The notes: generated by a model from the letters alone, not told the origin. DNA of 64,000 bases from Inquilinus sp052078665 (GCF_052078665.1 NZ_JBQJIK010000036.1:1-64000); one strand, 5' to 3'; counted from the first letter of the stretch, positions 18,691 to 27,870 are shown. Numbers and translations: made by a program.

Positions 18691-19401
18691 ATGAAGCTTG
18701 TCCGCCGCCTCGCCAATCTCGGCTATGGCAGCCGCAGGCAGGTCGAGGCGCTGCTGCGAGACGGCCGCGTCACCGATGCCGACGGCGGGCCGCTGGGCGC
18801 CGAGGCACAGCCGGAGCACGAGGACATCCGGATCGACGGCCAACCGCTCGACCCGCCGCCCGGTGCGGTGCTGATGCTGCACAAGCCGGCCGGCTACACC
18901 TGCTCGACCAGCGATCCTGGCCGGGTGGTGTATGAGCTGCTGCTGCCGCGCTTCCGGCTGCGCAACCCGATCATCGCTCCGGTCGGGCGGCTGGACCGCG
19001 ACACCACCGGCCTGCTGCTGCTGACCGATGACGGACCGCTGCTGCATCGGATCATCTCGCCGAAGAGCCGGATTCCGAAGATCTACGAGGCCACGCTGGC
19101 GCGCGACCTGACCGGGGAGGAGGCAGCGGTCTTCGCCGCCGGCACGCTGATGCTGCGGTCCGAGACCACGCCGCTGGAGCCGGCGATACTGGAGCCGCTG
19201 GGGCCGCGCCGCGCCCGGCTGACCGTGACCGAGGGCCGCTACCATCAGGTCCGGCGCATGTTCGCGGCCGCCGGCAACCATGTCGAGGCGCTGCACCGGA
19301 CCGCCATCGGCGGCCTCGGCCTCGATGATTTGGCAGAAGGCAAGTGGCGGCTGCTGGTCCCCGCCGACGTGGCGACAGTGTTCAAGCCGACGGCACCTTG
19401 A
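18691..19401 (+). CDS. Ribosomal small/large subunit pseudouridine synthase (RsuA/RluB/RluE/RluF family)
   Basis: 236 residues. An N-terminal S4 RNA-binding domain (VRRLANLGYGSRRQVEALLRDG) precedes the catalytic domain, with the active-site aspartate in VGRLDRDTTGLLLLTDDG and a later TEGRYHQVRRMFAAAGNHV. The length and S4 domain are closest to RsuA, which makes pseudouridine 516 in 16S rRNA, but RluF-type specificity cannot be excluded. It lies ten bases behind the RsmC-like methyltransferase gene. Confidence 0.88.
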   Translation: MKLVRRLANLGYGSRRQVEALLRDGRVTDADGGPLGAEAQPEHEDIRIDGQPLDPPPGAVLMLHKPAGYTCSTSDPGRVVYELLLPRFRLRNPIIAPVGRLDRDTTGLLLLTDDGPLLHRIISPKSRIPKIYEATLARDLTGEEAAVFAAGTLMLRSETTPLEPAILEPLGPRRARLTVTEGRYHQVRRMFAAAGNHVEALHRTAIGGLGLDDLAEGKWRLLVPADVATVFKPTAP

Positions 19402-19738
19402 ACACATGTTCGGCCACTCAGGCCCCAGCGCGTCATCGGAATGTAATATTATGTCTTCGTTCATGATTTTCCTTGTCGGGGCGCTACCGCTGGCGCAGAG
19501 TGCCGACCCTGCAGGTCGGAGATCGGCCGCGGGGGCGCCGAGCAGATTTTCTGCCGTCAGCCCCGTCGGCCCGTGTGTTTGTCGGTTTGGCATCCGTCCC
19601 CGGTGCCGATGCGCTTCACAGGATCCGTCGCATCGCCGATGAACATGGGAGCGATCTTCTCCTGCTAGAACCACGGCACGCGGCGGGCCTTCGGGGCCGC
19701 CAAGGGCCGCAACGACAAAAGCCGCTGGAGGAACCGCC
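19402..19738. other. Intergenic region, 337 bases
   Basis: No gene is recognised. It has a short AT-rich patch (about 19441-19455, TAATATTATG) and a small hairpin CCGACC-CTGCA-GGTCGG near 19503-19519. The patch might be part of a promoter for the small helix-turn-helix gene downstream. Open frames crossing this region lack protein-like composition. Confidence 0.4.
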
Positions 19739-20062
19739 ATGGCAGGTCAGCACCGCAGGCGTCCCAGGACGAGTCCGGCCCCGCTTCGGGCGGATGAACA
19801 CGAGCAAACCGCTCTTCCGCCGAAGAAGGCCGCGAACGACACCGACGTTGTGGTCCCGATGAGGGAGATCGCGGAAATGGCCCCTCCGGCCGAACAACCC
19901 GCCGCACCCCGCCCGTCCCGCATCCAGGCCGCCCTGCGGGCGGAGATGCTGTGCCGCGGGCTGCGCCTGTCCCAGGCGGAATTCGCCCGCCGCTACGGAC
20001 CGGCCGGCGCCATCGTGCGCAACTGGGCGCCGATGCGCTCCGGCGTTTCCGTGAAAGACTAG
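19739..20062 (+). CDS. Small protein with a degenerate Xre/HigA-like helix-turn-helix (possible truncated antitoxin)
   Basis: 107 residues, started by an ATG with a good GGAGGAA site. The first 60 residues are low-complexity and charged. Residues about 70-95 (GLRLSQAEFARRYGPAGAIV then RNW) resemble the helix-turn-helix of NadS/HigA-type antitoxins. The usual WEQGR and helical tail after it are missing; the protein ends in APMRSGVSVKD. No toxin gene is adjacent. It is either a real short regulator or a decayed antitoxin. Confidence 0.4.
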   Translation: MAGQHRRRPRTSPAPLRADEHEQTALPPKKAANDTDVVVPMREIAEMAPPAEQPAAPRPSRIQAALRAEMLCRGLRLSQAEFARRYGPAGAIVRNWAPMRSGVSVKD

Positions 20063-20268
20063 GCACTCTCCCTCTCGCCGCGGCGGCTGACCCTTATCGC
20101 AGCCCCGCGGCTTCGCCTCTTCCGGGCAAGCAGTTCAGCCCGCCCTCGAGCGGGTGATTTTAATCAAAATTCGCTCGAACCCGCTCCACCGCCGGGAAGG
20201 CGAGGGAGCCGGGACCATGCGTCTTGCCCCCGGCTGAGCCGCAGGCCACAGTCGGCCCGGGGGTGAGG

Positions 20269-22023
20269 ATGAGCGATTCACGGCCGGACAGCACCGAGGA
20301 CATGCAGACCATCGCCATCGGGCGGCTGGTCATCGGCCTGCTGCAGGGCGTGGCGCTTTATCTCCTGTGGCGGGTCGCCGACGAGCCGATCTGGGTGGCT
20401 CAGCTGCGGCCCCTGTTCGCCGCGGCGGCCCTGGTGATCATCTATGTGCCGCTGGTCGCCCTTGTCGGCCTCGGGTCCCTCCGCCTCAGGACATTTCTGG
20501 CCTGGACGATCGTCGCGGCGCTGGTCCTCGCCGGGCTGGGCGTCCACGATGCCGGCCGGGCGATCGACGCCCGGGGCGGGCCGTGGCCGTCCTTCGGCCT
20601 TTGGGTCTCTGCCGCGGCGATGGTGTTCATCGCGCATCACCTGATCGCCGCCGCGGATGCCGAGCGCCGGATCATCGCCTCCTATCCGCGCTACTTCGAG
20701 ATCGCCTGGAAGCATGGTGTCCAGCTGGCGTTGTCCGGCGCCTTCGTCGGCGTCTTCTGGCTGGTGCTGTATCTCGGCGCGGCCCTGTTCGACATGATCG
20801 GCATCCGGCAGGTGCGCGACGTCATCGGCGAGAGATGGTTCGTCTTCCCGGCGACCGCGGTGATGGCCGCGGCGGCGATCCACCTGACCGATGTGCGGTC
20901 GGGATTGATCCGCGGCATCCGCACCGTCGCGCTGACCCTGCTGGCGTGGCTGGCGCCGCTGCTGGCCGCCCTGACGGCCGCCTTCCTGCTGGCGTTGCCC
21001 TTCACCGGCCTGGAGCCGCTGTGGCGCACCGGCCGCGCGGCGGCCCTGCTGCTCGGTGCCGCCGCGACCCTGATCGTCCTGATCAACGCCGCCTACCAGG
21101 ATGGCCAGCCCGACCGGCCGCCGCCGGCGCCGCTGCGCTGGGCCGGCCGGCTGGCCGCCATCCTGCCGGCCGCGCTGACCGGCCTGGCCGCCTATGCGAT
21201 CTGGCTCAGGGTCGACCAACACGGCCTGACGCCCGAACGCGTCATCGGCATCGCCTGCGTCGTGGTGGGCGCCTGCTACGCGCTGGGCTATGTCGCGGCG
21301 GCGTTGCGGACCGCGCCCTGGCTCAAGCCGCTGGAGTCCACCAACATCGTTGCGGGCGTGGCCGCGGTCGCGGTGCTGCTGGCCCTGTTCACGCCGCTGG
21401 CCGATCCGGCAAGGCTGTCGGTGGCCGATCAACTGCGGCGGCTGCGGAACGGGACCGTGTCGGCCGCCGAGTTCGACTACTATTTCCTGCACTCCAGCGG
21501 CGCTCGCTACGGCCGCTCGGCCCTGGAGCAGCTGGCGGCGCAAGGCGGCGCGGCCGGTGAGCGGGCGGCCGAGACACAGTGGCTGGGTACCCGGCAGCGC
21601 CGTCAGCACCGTCAGGAAGCCGCCATCACCCCGGAGATCCGCCGGGCCAACATCAGGGTGTGGCCTGATGGGCGGAGCCTGCCGGACAATTTTCTGCGCC
21701 AGGATTGGAGCACGGGATGGCCGCAGCCCAGCTGCCTGACGGCGAAGGCCGAATGCGAGGCGTTCTTCGGCGATCTCACCAGCGACGGCGTCGCGGAGGT
21801 GCTGTTGTCGGCGGGCGGCATGATCAGCGCCTATCAGGAGCAGGAGGGACGGTGGGAGTTGATCGGGCGGCTGGAGCCGGGCACCTGCCCCGGGCTAGTG
21901 GAGGCGATGCGTGCGGGGAACCTGGCCCCGGCGCCGCCGCGTTTCGCGGATCTAGACGTTGCCGGCCAGCGGCTGCGGCTGGAGACGGGCCGGACGCCGG
22001 TGTCCGGCTGCGGCAAATCGTGA
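20269..22023 (+). CDS. DUF4153 multi-pass membrane protein
   Basis: 584 residues. About ten hydrophobic helices fill residues 15-400 (for example LVIGLLQGVALYLLW and TVALTLLAWLAPLLAALTAA), matching DUF4153. The C-terminal 180 residues are soluble, with a hint of an FG-GAP-like strand pattern (FFGDLTSDGVAEVLLSAGG). The ATG at 20269 follows GGTGAGG. Function is unknown; the family is found in inner membranes. It is followed after 38 bases by an HD-domain gene on the same strand. Confidence 0.75.
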   Translation: MSDSRPDSTEDMQTIAIGRLVIGLLQGVALYLLWRVADEPIWVAQLRPLFAAAALVIIYVPLVALVGLGSLRLRTFLAWTIVAALVLAGLGVHDAGRAIDARGGPWPSFGLWVSAAAMVFIAHHLIAAADAERRIIASYPRYFEIAWKHGVQLALSGAFVGVFWLVLYLGAALFDMIGIRQVRDVIGERWFVFPATAVMAAAAIHLTDVRSGLIRGIRTVALTLLAWLAPLLAALTAAFLLALPFTGLEPLWRTGRAAALLLGAAATLIVLINAAYQDGQPDRPPPAPLRWAGRLAAILPAALTGLAAYAIWLRVDQHGLTPERVIGIACVVVGACYALGYVAAALRTAPWLKPLESTNIVAGVAAVAVLLALFTPLADPARLSVADQLRRLRNGTVSAAEFDYYFLHSSGARYGRSALEQLAAQGGAAGERAAETQWLGTRQRRQHRQEAAITPEIRRANIRVWPDGRSLPDNFLRQDWSTGWPQPSCLTAKAECEAFFGDLTSDGVAEVLLSAGGMISAYQEQEGRWELIGRLEPGTCPGLVEAMRAGNLAPAPPRFADLDVAGQRLRLETGRTPVSGCGKS

Positions 22024-22061
22024 GCCGGGCGGCCTGAATGCGCTGGGAGGGACGGACGGCG

Positions 22062-22676
22062 ATGGCGCGGGCCTGGGTCCGGCTGCCGTCGGGCAAGCGG
22101 CTGGATCTGCTCAACCCCACCCCCTTCGACTGGGACGACCGCGACCTGGCGCTGGGCCTCGCCCGGACCTATCGCTGGGGCGGGCATTCGGCTTGGCCGC
22201 TGCCGCTTTCCGTCGCCCAGCATTCGCTGGCCGTGCTGGCGCTGTGCCGGGCCTGGGCGCCGGCCCCGCTGTCGCCGCTGGCCGAGCTGCGCGAGCTGCT
22301 GCACGACGCCGATGAGGGGCTGCTGGGCTTCGACCCGCTGTCGGTGATCAAGCCGTTCCTGGGCCAGGAGTTCCGCGACCTGGCTGCGCGGCTCGAGGAC
22401 ACGGTGTTCCTGCGCTATGGCCTGCCGCGCTGGACGGTGGAGCAGAAGGCCTTCCACAAGCGGGCCGACCGGGTGGCCGCGGCCAGCGAGGCGATCCATG
22501 TGGTCGGCTGGACCCGCGACGAGGTCTGGCGGGTGCTGAAGATCCGCTTCCGCCCGGTCGAGGACGACCCGCTGCTGCCGGCCTATGGCGGCACGCCCTG
22601 GGAGCCCTGGTCCCCTGACCTTGCGGCCGACCGTTTCCTGGAGGAGCTGGGCCGGCTGAAGGCGGCGGCCGGCTAA
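22062..22676 (+). CDS. HD-domain phosphohydrolase (YfbR-like)
   Basis: 204 residues. Metal-binding residues of the HD superfamily are visible: H in VAQHSLAVLAL, HD in ELLHDADEGLLGFD, and a later aspartate in RADRVAAASEA. E. coli YfbR is a 5'-nucleotidase for deoxynucleoside monophosphates; a similar role is likely but unproven. The ATG at 22062 has GGGAGGGAC before it; an ATG at 22038 is possible. Its stop codon overlaps the stop of the convergent transporter gene. Confidence 0.78.
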   Translation: MARAWVRLPSGKRLDLLNPTPFDWDDRDLALGLARTYRWGGHSAWPLPLSVAQHSLAVLALCRAWAPAPLSPLAELRELLHDADEGLLGFDPLSVIKPFLGQEFRDLAARLEDTVFLRYGLPRWTVEQKAFHKRADRVAAASEAIHVVGWTRDEVWRVLKIRFRPVEDDPLLPAYGGTPWEPWSPDLAADRFLEELGRLKAAAG

Positions 22677-23761
22677 GAAGCGTGCGGGGACCGACGGGCG
22701 ATGAAGCGCGCCACCGCCGGGCCCAGCAGCACCACCAGGGAGAAGCGCACGGTCTGCAGCGCCATGACGAAGGGCAGGTCGACATCGCTCGAGGCGGCGA
22801 TGATGGCGATCGAATCCATGCCGCCCGGGCTGGTCGCCAGATAGGCCGTCAGCGGGTCGACCCCGAGCGTCCGCACCAGCACGAAGGCGAGGCCGCTGCA
22901 GAAGGCGATCAGCGCCACGATCGACAGCAGGATCTGCGGCAGCGCCCGGGCGGCGTGCACCAGCACCGAGCGGGTGAAGCCGAGACCGATGTTCCAGCCG
23001 ATCAGCGCATAGGCGAGGGCGAGCAGCCATTCCGGCAGCTCGATCTCGATCAGGCCCAGGGCGTGCAGCACCGCCCCGACCACCAGCGGCACCAGCATCG
23101 AGCCGGCGGGGATGCGCAGCCGCTGCCCGGCCACGGCGCCCAGCGCGGCCAGGGCCAGCGTCGCCGCGAAGGGGCCGGCATCGATCGGCGGGAACCAGAT
23201 GATCGCCGCCGGCCCGGCATCGCCGGTGTCGATCCAGAAGCGGGCGATCAGCGAGGCGGCGGTGGCGACGCAGACGACGCGCAGATACTGCATGAAGGCG
23301 ACCAGCCGGGCATCGGCGCCGAACGCCTCGGCCATCAGCACCATGGCGGTCGCGGCGCCGGGGGAGGAGCCCCAGACGCCGGTGGTGCCGGGCAGCACCT
23401 GCCAGCGGCTCATCAGCCAGCCCAGCAGGCTGCTGGCGGCCAGGGTCGACAGCACGATCGCCAGGAACAGCGGCCAGCTTTGCAGGAAGGTGACCAGGAT
23501 CGCCGGCGTGATCGCCCCGGCGATCAGGCAGCCGATGATCGCCTGGGCGCCGAGATAGGGCTGGCGCGGCACGCGGATGGTGCCGCCACCGACGCCGACC
23601 AGGATGCCGCCGACCATCGGGCCCAGCAGCAGCGCCGCGGGCAGGGCGGCGGCCTCCAGCAGGCCGGCGACGGCGACCGAGACGGCCAGCAGGACGGCCC
23701 ATTGCCCGGCACGCGGAAGCCTGGCCAGGACCGGCAGGGCCGGGCCGTTCACGGAAACCAC
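22673..23761 (-). CDS. AbrB-family membrane protein (putative ammonia-monooxygenase-like transporter)
   Basis: 362 residues with about ten membrane helices, in two repeated halves. Family landmarks are LPAALLLGPMVGGILVG near residue 45 and AYLATSPGGMDSIAIIAASSD near 320; the latter resembles the conserved loop of the AbrB/YgjV duplication family. The GTG at 23761 was chosen because GAGG lies five bases upstream. The family's transported compound is unknown. It ends within the stop of the convergent HD-domain gene. Confidence 0.78.
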   Translation of the reverse strand: MVSVNGPALPVLARLPRAGQWAVLLAVSVAVAGLLEAAALPAALLLGPMVGGILVGVGGGTIRVPRQPYLGAQAIIGCLIAGAITPAILVTFLQSWPLFLAIVLSTLAASSLLGWLMSRWQVLPGTTGVWGSSPGAATAMVLMAEAFGADARLVAFMQYLRVVCVATAASLIARFWIDTGDAGPAAIIWFPPIDAGPFAATLALAALGAVAGQRLRIPAGSMLVPLVVGAVLHALGLIEIELPEWLLALAYALIGWNIGLGFTRSVLVHAARALPQILLSIVALIAFCSGLAFVLVRTLGVDPLTAYLATSPGGMDSIAIIAASSDVDLPFVMALQTVRFSLVVLLGPAVARFIARRSPHAS

Positions 23762-23881
23762 TGCAGCCTCGCTTTCCGCCTCAGGTCCGGCTGAGCAGGA
23801 TGTCCGCCGCCTGGGAGGCGATTCCGATGCGGGGCAGGATAGACTCGACGGCGAGGCCATGCACCCCTGCCGGCAGGCGCA

Positions 23882-25165
23882 TCAGGCCTGACGCGGCGGC
23901 AGGACGACCAGGCGCAGGGCGATCAGCAGCGCCGCCATGGCCAGGGCGCCGATCATCAGGACGACGCCGGACCAGCCCCAATCGGCCCAGGCCACGCCGC
24001 CGAGCGAGCCGGCGACGCTGGAGCCGAGATAGTAGAAGAACAGGTACAGCGAGGAGGCCTGGGCGCGGGCGTGCAGTGCCCGGCGGCCGACCCAGCTGCT
24101 GGCCACCGAATGGGCGCCGAAGAAGCCGAAGGTCAGCACCGCGACGCCGGCGACGATCGCCCACAGATCGTCGCCGCGGGTCAGGGCGATGCCGGCCAGC
24201 ATCAGCACGATCGGCGCCCAGAACACCCGGCGGCGGCCGAGCACCCCGGCGAGATGGCCGACCCAGATCGACGCGCCGATGCCGATCAGATAGACCACGA
24301 AGATCGCTGCGACCGCGGTCTGGCTGAGGCCGTAAGGCGGTGCGAGCAAGCGGAAGCCGGTGTAGTTGTAGAGCGTGACGAAGGCGCCCATCAGCAGGAA
24401 GCCTTCCAGGAACAGCCAGCGCAGCCCGGGGTCACGCAGATGGTCGGCAAAGGCGGCCAGCAGCAGCCGCGGCCGCAGCGGCCGGGGCTTGAAATGCGCC
24501 GAGGGCGGCAGGCTGCGCCAGAACAGCACGGCGCAGACCAGGCCGGAGAGGCCGACGAAGCCGAGGCCGAGGCGCCAGGAGGCGACGTCGGTCAGCACGC
24601 CGGCGATCAGGCGGCCGCCGAGCCCGCCGAGCGCGCTGCCGCCGATGAACAGCCCCATCGCCAGCCCGACCGAGCGCGGATGCATCTCCTCGCTGACATA
24701 GGCCATGGCGACGGCCGGCAGCCCGCTCAGCGTCAGCCCCATCAGCGCCCGCAGCAGCAGGAGGCCATGCCAGGACGGCATCAGGGCGGCGAGCACGGTC
24801 AGCACGGCCGAGGCGAACAGTGAGACCAGCATCATCGGCTTGCGGCCCCAGGCCTCGGACAGGGCGCTGGCCACCAGCATGGCGAAGGCCAGCGTGCCGG
24901 TGGTCAGCGACAGCGACAGGCTGCTCTCGGCCGCGCCGATCCCGTAGGTCTCGGCAAACACCGGCATCAGCGGCTGCACGCAGTACAGCAGGGCGAAGGT
25001 GGCGAAGCCGGCGGCGAACAGCGCCAGGTTGGTGCGGTGGAACGCGGTCGTGCCATGCTCGATGAAGGCGACGACGTCCTCGGCCGCCACCGTCCCGGCC
25101 GGCATGGTGTCGGCGGTCGAGGGCGGCGCGGACGAGCGCGGCAGCGACTGGACCGATGCGGTCAC
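23882..25165 (-). CDS. Major facilitator superfamily transporter (YnfM-like)
   Basis: 427 residues with 12 predicted helices after a cytoplasmic N-terminal tail of about 45 residues. The conserved loop between helices 2 and 3 reads LSEAWGRKPMMLVSLF. Overall resemblance is to the YnfM/CynX-type exporters of the family. It begins with GTG at 25165. A divergent LysR regulator gene 110 bases away probably controls it, the usual arrangement for such exporters. Substrate unknown. Confidence 0.88.
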   Translation of the reverse strand: MTASVQSLPRSSAPPSTADTMPAGTVAAEDVVAFIEHGTTAFHRTNLALFAAGFATFALLYCVQPLMPVFAETYGIGAAESSLSLSLTTGTLAFAMLVASALSEAWGRKPMMLVSLFASAVLTVLAALMPSWHGLLLLRALMGLTLSGLPAVAMAYVSEEMHPRSVGLAMGLFIGGSALGGLGGRLIAGVLTDVASWRLGLGFVGLSGLVCAVLFWRSLPPSAHFKPRPLRPRLLLAAFADHLRDPGLRWLFLEGFLLMGAFVTLYNYTGFRLLAPPYGLSQTAVAAIFVVYLIGIGASIWVGHLAGVLGRRRVFWAPIVLMLAGIALTRGDDLWAIVAGVAVLTFGFFGAHSVASSWVGRRALHARAQASSLYLFFYYLGSSVAGSLGGVAWADWGWSGVVLMIGALAMAALLIALRLVVLPPRQA

Positions 25166-25275
25166 GGGATCTCTCCGCCGGGCCTGCGGAAGGGGGCCCG
25201 ATCCTGACGGAAAACATGGCCCTGCCGATTGATAGTGTCCAATATGTTTGGCGGCATGTTTGATAGCTTTGGCGA

Positions 25276-26196
25276 ATGATGGAACTGAGGCATCTGCGCT
25301 ATGTCGTGGCCCTGGCCGAGGAGCTGCATTTCGGCCGGGCGGCGGCGCGGCTCGGCATCTCCCAGCCGCCGCTGAGCCAGCAGATCCAGGGACTGGAAGA
25401 GGAACTCGGCGCCCGGCTGTTCGAGCGCAGCAACCGGCGGGTGGCGTTGACCGAGGTCGGCCGGCTGTTCGTGGAGCAGGCGCGGGTGGTGCTGGCCGCG
25501 GCCGACCGGGCGGCGGAGGTGGTGCGCCGGGCGCAGCGCGGCGAGATCGGCGAGATCCGCATCGCCTTCACCGCCTCCGCCCCCTTCACCACGCTGATCC
25601 CGCAGACGATCTTCGCCTTCCGCCGCAGCCATCCGGACGTGCATCTGGAGCTGCAGGAGATGCCGACCCGGCAGCAGATCGAGGCGCTGGCCGAGCGGCG
25701 GCTGCAGATCGGCTTCCTGCGCAACCCGACCTTCCCGCCGGTGCCGGACGGGATCGAGGTGCGCGAGCTGTTCCGCGACCCGCTTGTGGCCGCGCTGCGG
25801 ACCGACCATCCGCTGGCGGCGGGCGCCCCCGCGCCGCTGGCCCTGGCCGAGCTGGCCGATGAATCCTTCGTCTGCTATCCGCGCGACGCCGGCACCAGCC
25901 TGTACGACCAGATGATCGGCCTGTGCCGCGATGCCGGCTTCAGCCCGCGGCTGGGACAGGAGGCGCGCGAGGTCTCGACCATCGTCGGGCTGGTCGCGGC
26001 CGGGCTCGGCGTGTCGCTGCTGCCGGCCTCGCTGCAACGCATCCAGGTCGAGGGCGTGGTGTTCCGCCGGCTGTCCGACCCGGGCGCCGTCACCACCATG
26101 TGGCTGACCTGGCGCCGGGACGAGACTTCACCGGCGGCGCGCGCCTTCATCGAGATGGCGACCCGGCCGGACACGCTGTCTGGTGGCAGCCGCTAG
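25276..26196 (+). CDS. LysR-family transcriptional regulator
   Basis: 306 residues, full length. The N-terminal helix-turn-helix is clear (LRYVVALAEELHFGRAAARL, then SQPPLSQQIQGLEEELGARLFER). The effector domain follows, with a ligand-pocket start IRIAFTASAPFTTLIPQTI. It is divergent from the MFS exporter gene and probably regulates it. The intergenic region holds a short inverted repeat CCAATATGTTTGG (25239-25251) that might form part of its binding site. Start could be the first or second of two adjacent ATG codons. Confidence 0.92.
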   Translation: MMELRHLRYVVALAEELHFGRAAARLGISQPPLSQQIQGLEEELGARLFERSNRRVALTEVGRLFVEQARVVLAAADRAAEVVRRAQRGEIGEIRIAFTASAPFTTLIPQTIFAFRRSHPDVHLELQEMPTRQQIEALAERRLQIGFLRNPTFPPVPDGIEVRELFRDPLVAALRTDHPLAAGAPAPLALAELADESFVCYPRDAGTSLYDQMIGLCRDAGFSPRLGQEAREVSTIVGLVAAGLGVSLLPASLQRIQVEGVVFRRLSDPGAVTTMWLTWRRDETSPAARAFIEMATRPDTLSGGSR

Positions 26197-26592
26197 ATCT
26201 AGCCGCAACCCCGGCGCAGCCCGGCCACAATTGGTATGAATTTTCCGTGTCGCTGTTTCTTTTCGCTGGTGCAGCACGAAGGTTGGTGCGACGCTTCTCC
26301 TTGGCGACGTGATTTCCGTCGTCAGTGATCGGAAAGGCGACATGCGACGGGCAGCAGCCTGGCATCACCATCCGCTTCCCGGCTCCGACCAGGGGCAGCA
26401 TCAGCATCGACACTCGTTCGAACGCCCCCTCGCAGGGGCGTTTGCTGTTTCCGGCCGCCCGTTCCGATCCGCCACCTGTCCTGTTCCACCCGACCCGACG
26501 GAGGGTTCCGGCGAATGAGATCACCCGGTGAAGGGGGCCGCAACTGGGATCCCCTGTTCGAGGATGCAAGCGAGAGCAAAGGACGACGTTCC
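26197..26592. other. Intergenic region before phoH, 396 bases
   Basis: No protein gene is recognised. The region contains a terminator-like hairpin (26421-26442), about 220 bases after the LysR gene and 150 before phoH. A small RNA ending at that hairpin, or a long phoH leader, would both fit. Confidence 0.4.
26421..26442 (+). terminator. Intrinsic terminator-like hairpin upstream of phoH
   Basis: AACGCCCC pairs with GGGGCGTT (eight bases) across a CTCGCA loop, followed by TGCTGTTT. The form is that of a weak rho-independent terminator on the plus strand. It lies too far from the LysR stop to be its normal terminator, which raises the small-RNA possibility. Confidence 0.6.
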
Positions 26593-27294
26593 ATGGCCAA
26601 GCGCAGCGCTTCCACCGCCCGTATCGTCCCGATCAGCGAGGGCTACGACGATGATTTCCGGGAGCAGAGCTACCTGAAGACGGTCAAGCCGCGGACCGCC
26701 AATCAGGAGGTTCTGATGAAGGCGATCGACGGCCATGCCATGACCCTGGCCCTCGGCCCGGCCGGCACGGGCAAGACCTATCTCGCCGTGTCGAAGGCGG
26801 TCGAAGCGCTGACCGCCGAGCGGGTCAGCCGCATCGTCATCACCCGGCCGGTGGTGGAGGCGGGCGAGAGCCTGGGCTACCTGCCGGGCGACATCAACGA
26901 GAAGATGGACCCCTGGATGCGTCCGATCTACGACGCGCTGTCCGACCGTCTCGGCGCCAAGCAGGTGCGCCAGATGACCAAGGAGGGGATCGTCGAGATC
27001 GCGCCGCTGGCCTATATGCGCGGCCGCACCATCTCGCGCAGCTTCGTCATCGTCGACGAGGCGCAGAACATGACGTTCCAGCAGTTGAAGATGCTGCTGA
27101 CCCGCCTCGGCTGGCACTCGACCATGGTGATCACCGGCGACCCCGACCAGACCGACCTGCTGCCCGGTCTGTCCGGGCTGGAGGAGGCGGCGCGGCGGCT
27201 GGAGCCGCTGGACGGCGTCGCCGTGGTCCGGCTGACCACCGCGGACATCGTGCGCCACCCGCTGGTCGCCGCGATGATGCCGCTCCTGGCCTGA
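26593..27294 (+). CDS. PhoH-family ATPase
   Basis: 233 residues, shorter than the 330-residue PhoH of the ybeZ-ybeY cluster and without its N-terminal extension. Walker A is GPAGTGKTYLAV (about residue 57), Walker B is SFVIVDEAQN, and the sensor region is MVITGDPDQTDL. The family are helicase-like ATPases thought to act on RNA. No ybeY lies nearby, so this is likely a second PhoH copy. The ATG at 26593 follows AAAGGACGA. Confidence 0.88.
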   Translation: MAKRSASTARIVPISEGYDDDFREQSYLKTVKPRTANQEVLMKAIDGHAMTLALGPAGTGKTYLAVSKAVEALTAERVSRIVITRPVVEAGESLGYLPGDINEKMDPWMRPIYDALSDRLGAKQVRQMTKEGIVEIAPLAYMRGRTISRSFVIVDEAQNMTFQQLKMLLTRLGWHSTMVITGDPDQTDLLPGLSGLEEAARRLEPLDGVAVVRLTTADIVRHPLVAAMMPLLA

Positions 27295-27439
27295 TCCGGA
27301 ACCGCGGGGCGACCGCTGCCATTGGCTGGAGTGAGGGCTGCCGCACGGTCGGCGGCCCTCGTCACCAGCCACCATCCGCGGGCGGCTTGAGGCATGACGT
27401 CCGGCCGGTCGTTTCCAGGGACGGCCGGCGGGACACTCA

Positions 27440-27470
27440 GGACAAAAAGAAGGGCAGGCTCGGCCTGCCC
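27440..27470 (-). terminator. Intrinsic terminator of the KGG-repeat gene
   Basis: On the minus strand GGGCAGGC pairs with GCCTGCCC across a three-base loop and is followed by TTCTTTTTG. It lies 27 bases after the stop of the stress-protein gene. Confidence 0.85.
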
Positions 27471-27497
27471 TGACGACGTGACGTCAGCGTTGTCGCG

Positions 27498-27809
27498 TCA
27501 ATGCGGCCCGTGGCCGGAGAGACCGCCCTTCCGCCCGGCTTCCGCCGCGCGCTCGCGGTCATTGGCGAAGTTGCCGCCACTTTCCTGCCCACCCTTGCGG
27601 CCTGCCGCCGCCGCCCGGGCCGGATCGTTCTTGAAGTTGCCGCCGCTGTGCTGGCCGCCCTTGCGGCCGGCTTCCGAAGCGCGGGCGGGATCATGGGCGA
27701 AGTTGCCGCTGCTCTTCTGGCCGCCCTTGCGGCCGGCTTCCGCCGCACGCTCCCGGTTGTAGGCGAAGTTCCCGGCGCCGCCCCGGTGCGGAGTCTGGCT
27801 GCTCGCCAT
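27498..27809 (-). CDS. KGG-repeat general stress protein (YciG/GsiB/con-10 type)
   Basis: 103 residues made almost entirely of four tandem units of about 22 residues with the pattern GNFxxDxxRAxEAGRKGGQ, ending in GLSGHGPH. Such hydrophilic, glycine-rich proteins (GsiB, YciG, Con-10) accumulate under desiccation, salt or stationary-phase stress. The ATG at 27809 follows GGGAG; the longer frame is not preferred. A sigma-EcfG-type promoter lies 36-61 bases upstream and a terminator directly after. It is a stand-alone transcription unit. Confidence 0.9.
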   Translation of the reverse strand: MASSQTPHRGGAGNFAYNRERAAEAGRKGGQKSSGNFAHDPARASEAGRKGGQHSGGNFKNDPARAAAAGRKGGQESGGNFANDRERAAEAGRKGGLSGHGPH

Positions 27810-27844
27810 ATCCAAGCTCCCTTGCTGTGGGCTCACGTCATGGG

Positions 27845-27870
27845 AATAGGCCGCAGCGAGGCGAGGTTCC
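27845..27870 (-). promoter_or_regulatory. Sigma-EcfG-type promoter of the KGG stress gene
   Basis: On the minus strand GGAAC (27870-27866) is followed after 19 bases by TT (27846-27845), the GGAAC-N18/19-TT pattern known for the alphaproteobacterial general-stress sigma factor. It lies 36 bases before the start of a classic general-stress gene, which makes the match more convincing than sequence alone. Confidence 0.65.

Noticed and set aside
20278..21609. Long minus-strand open frame opposite the DUF4153 gene
   Set aside because: Low-complexity Gln/Arg/Gly composition; no domain; DUF4153 frame has proper membrane helices.
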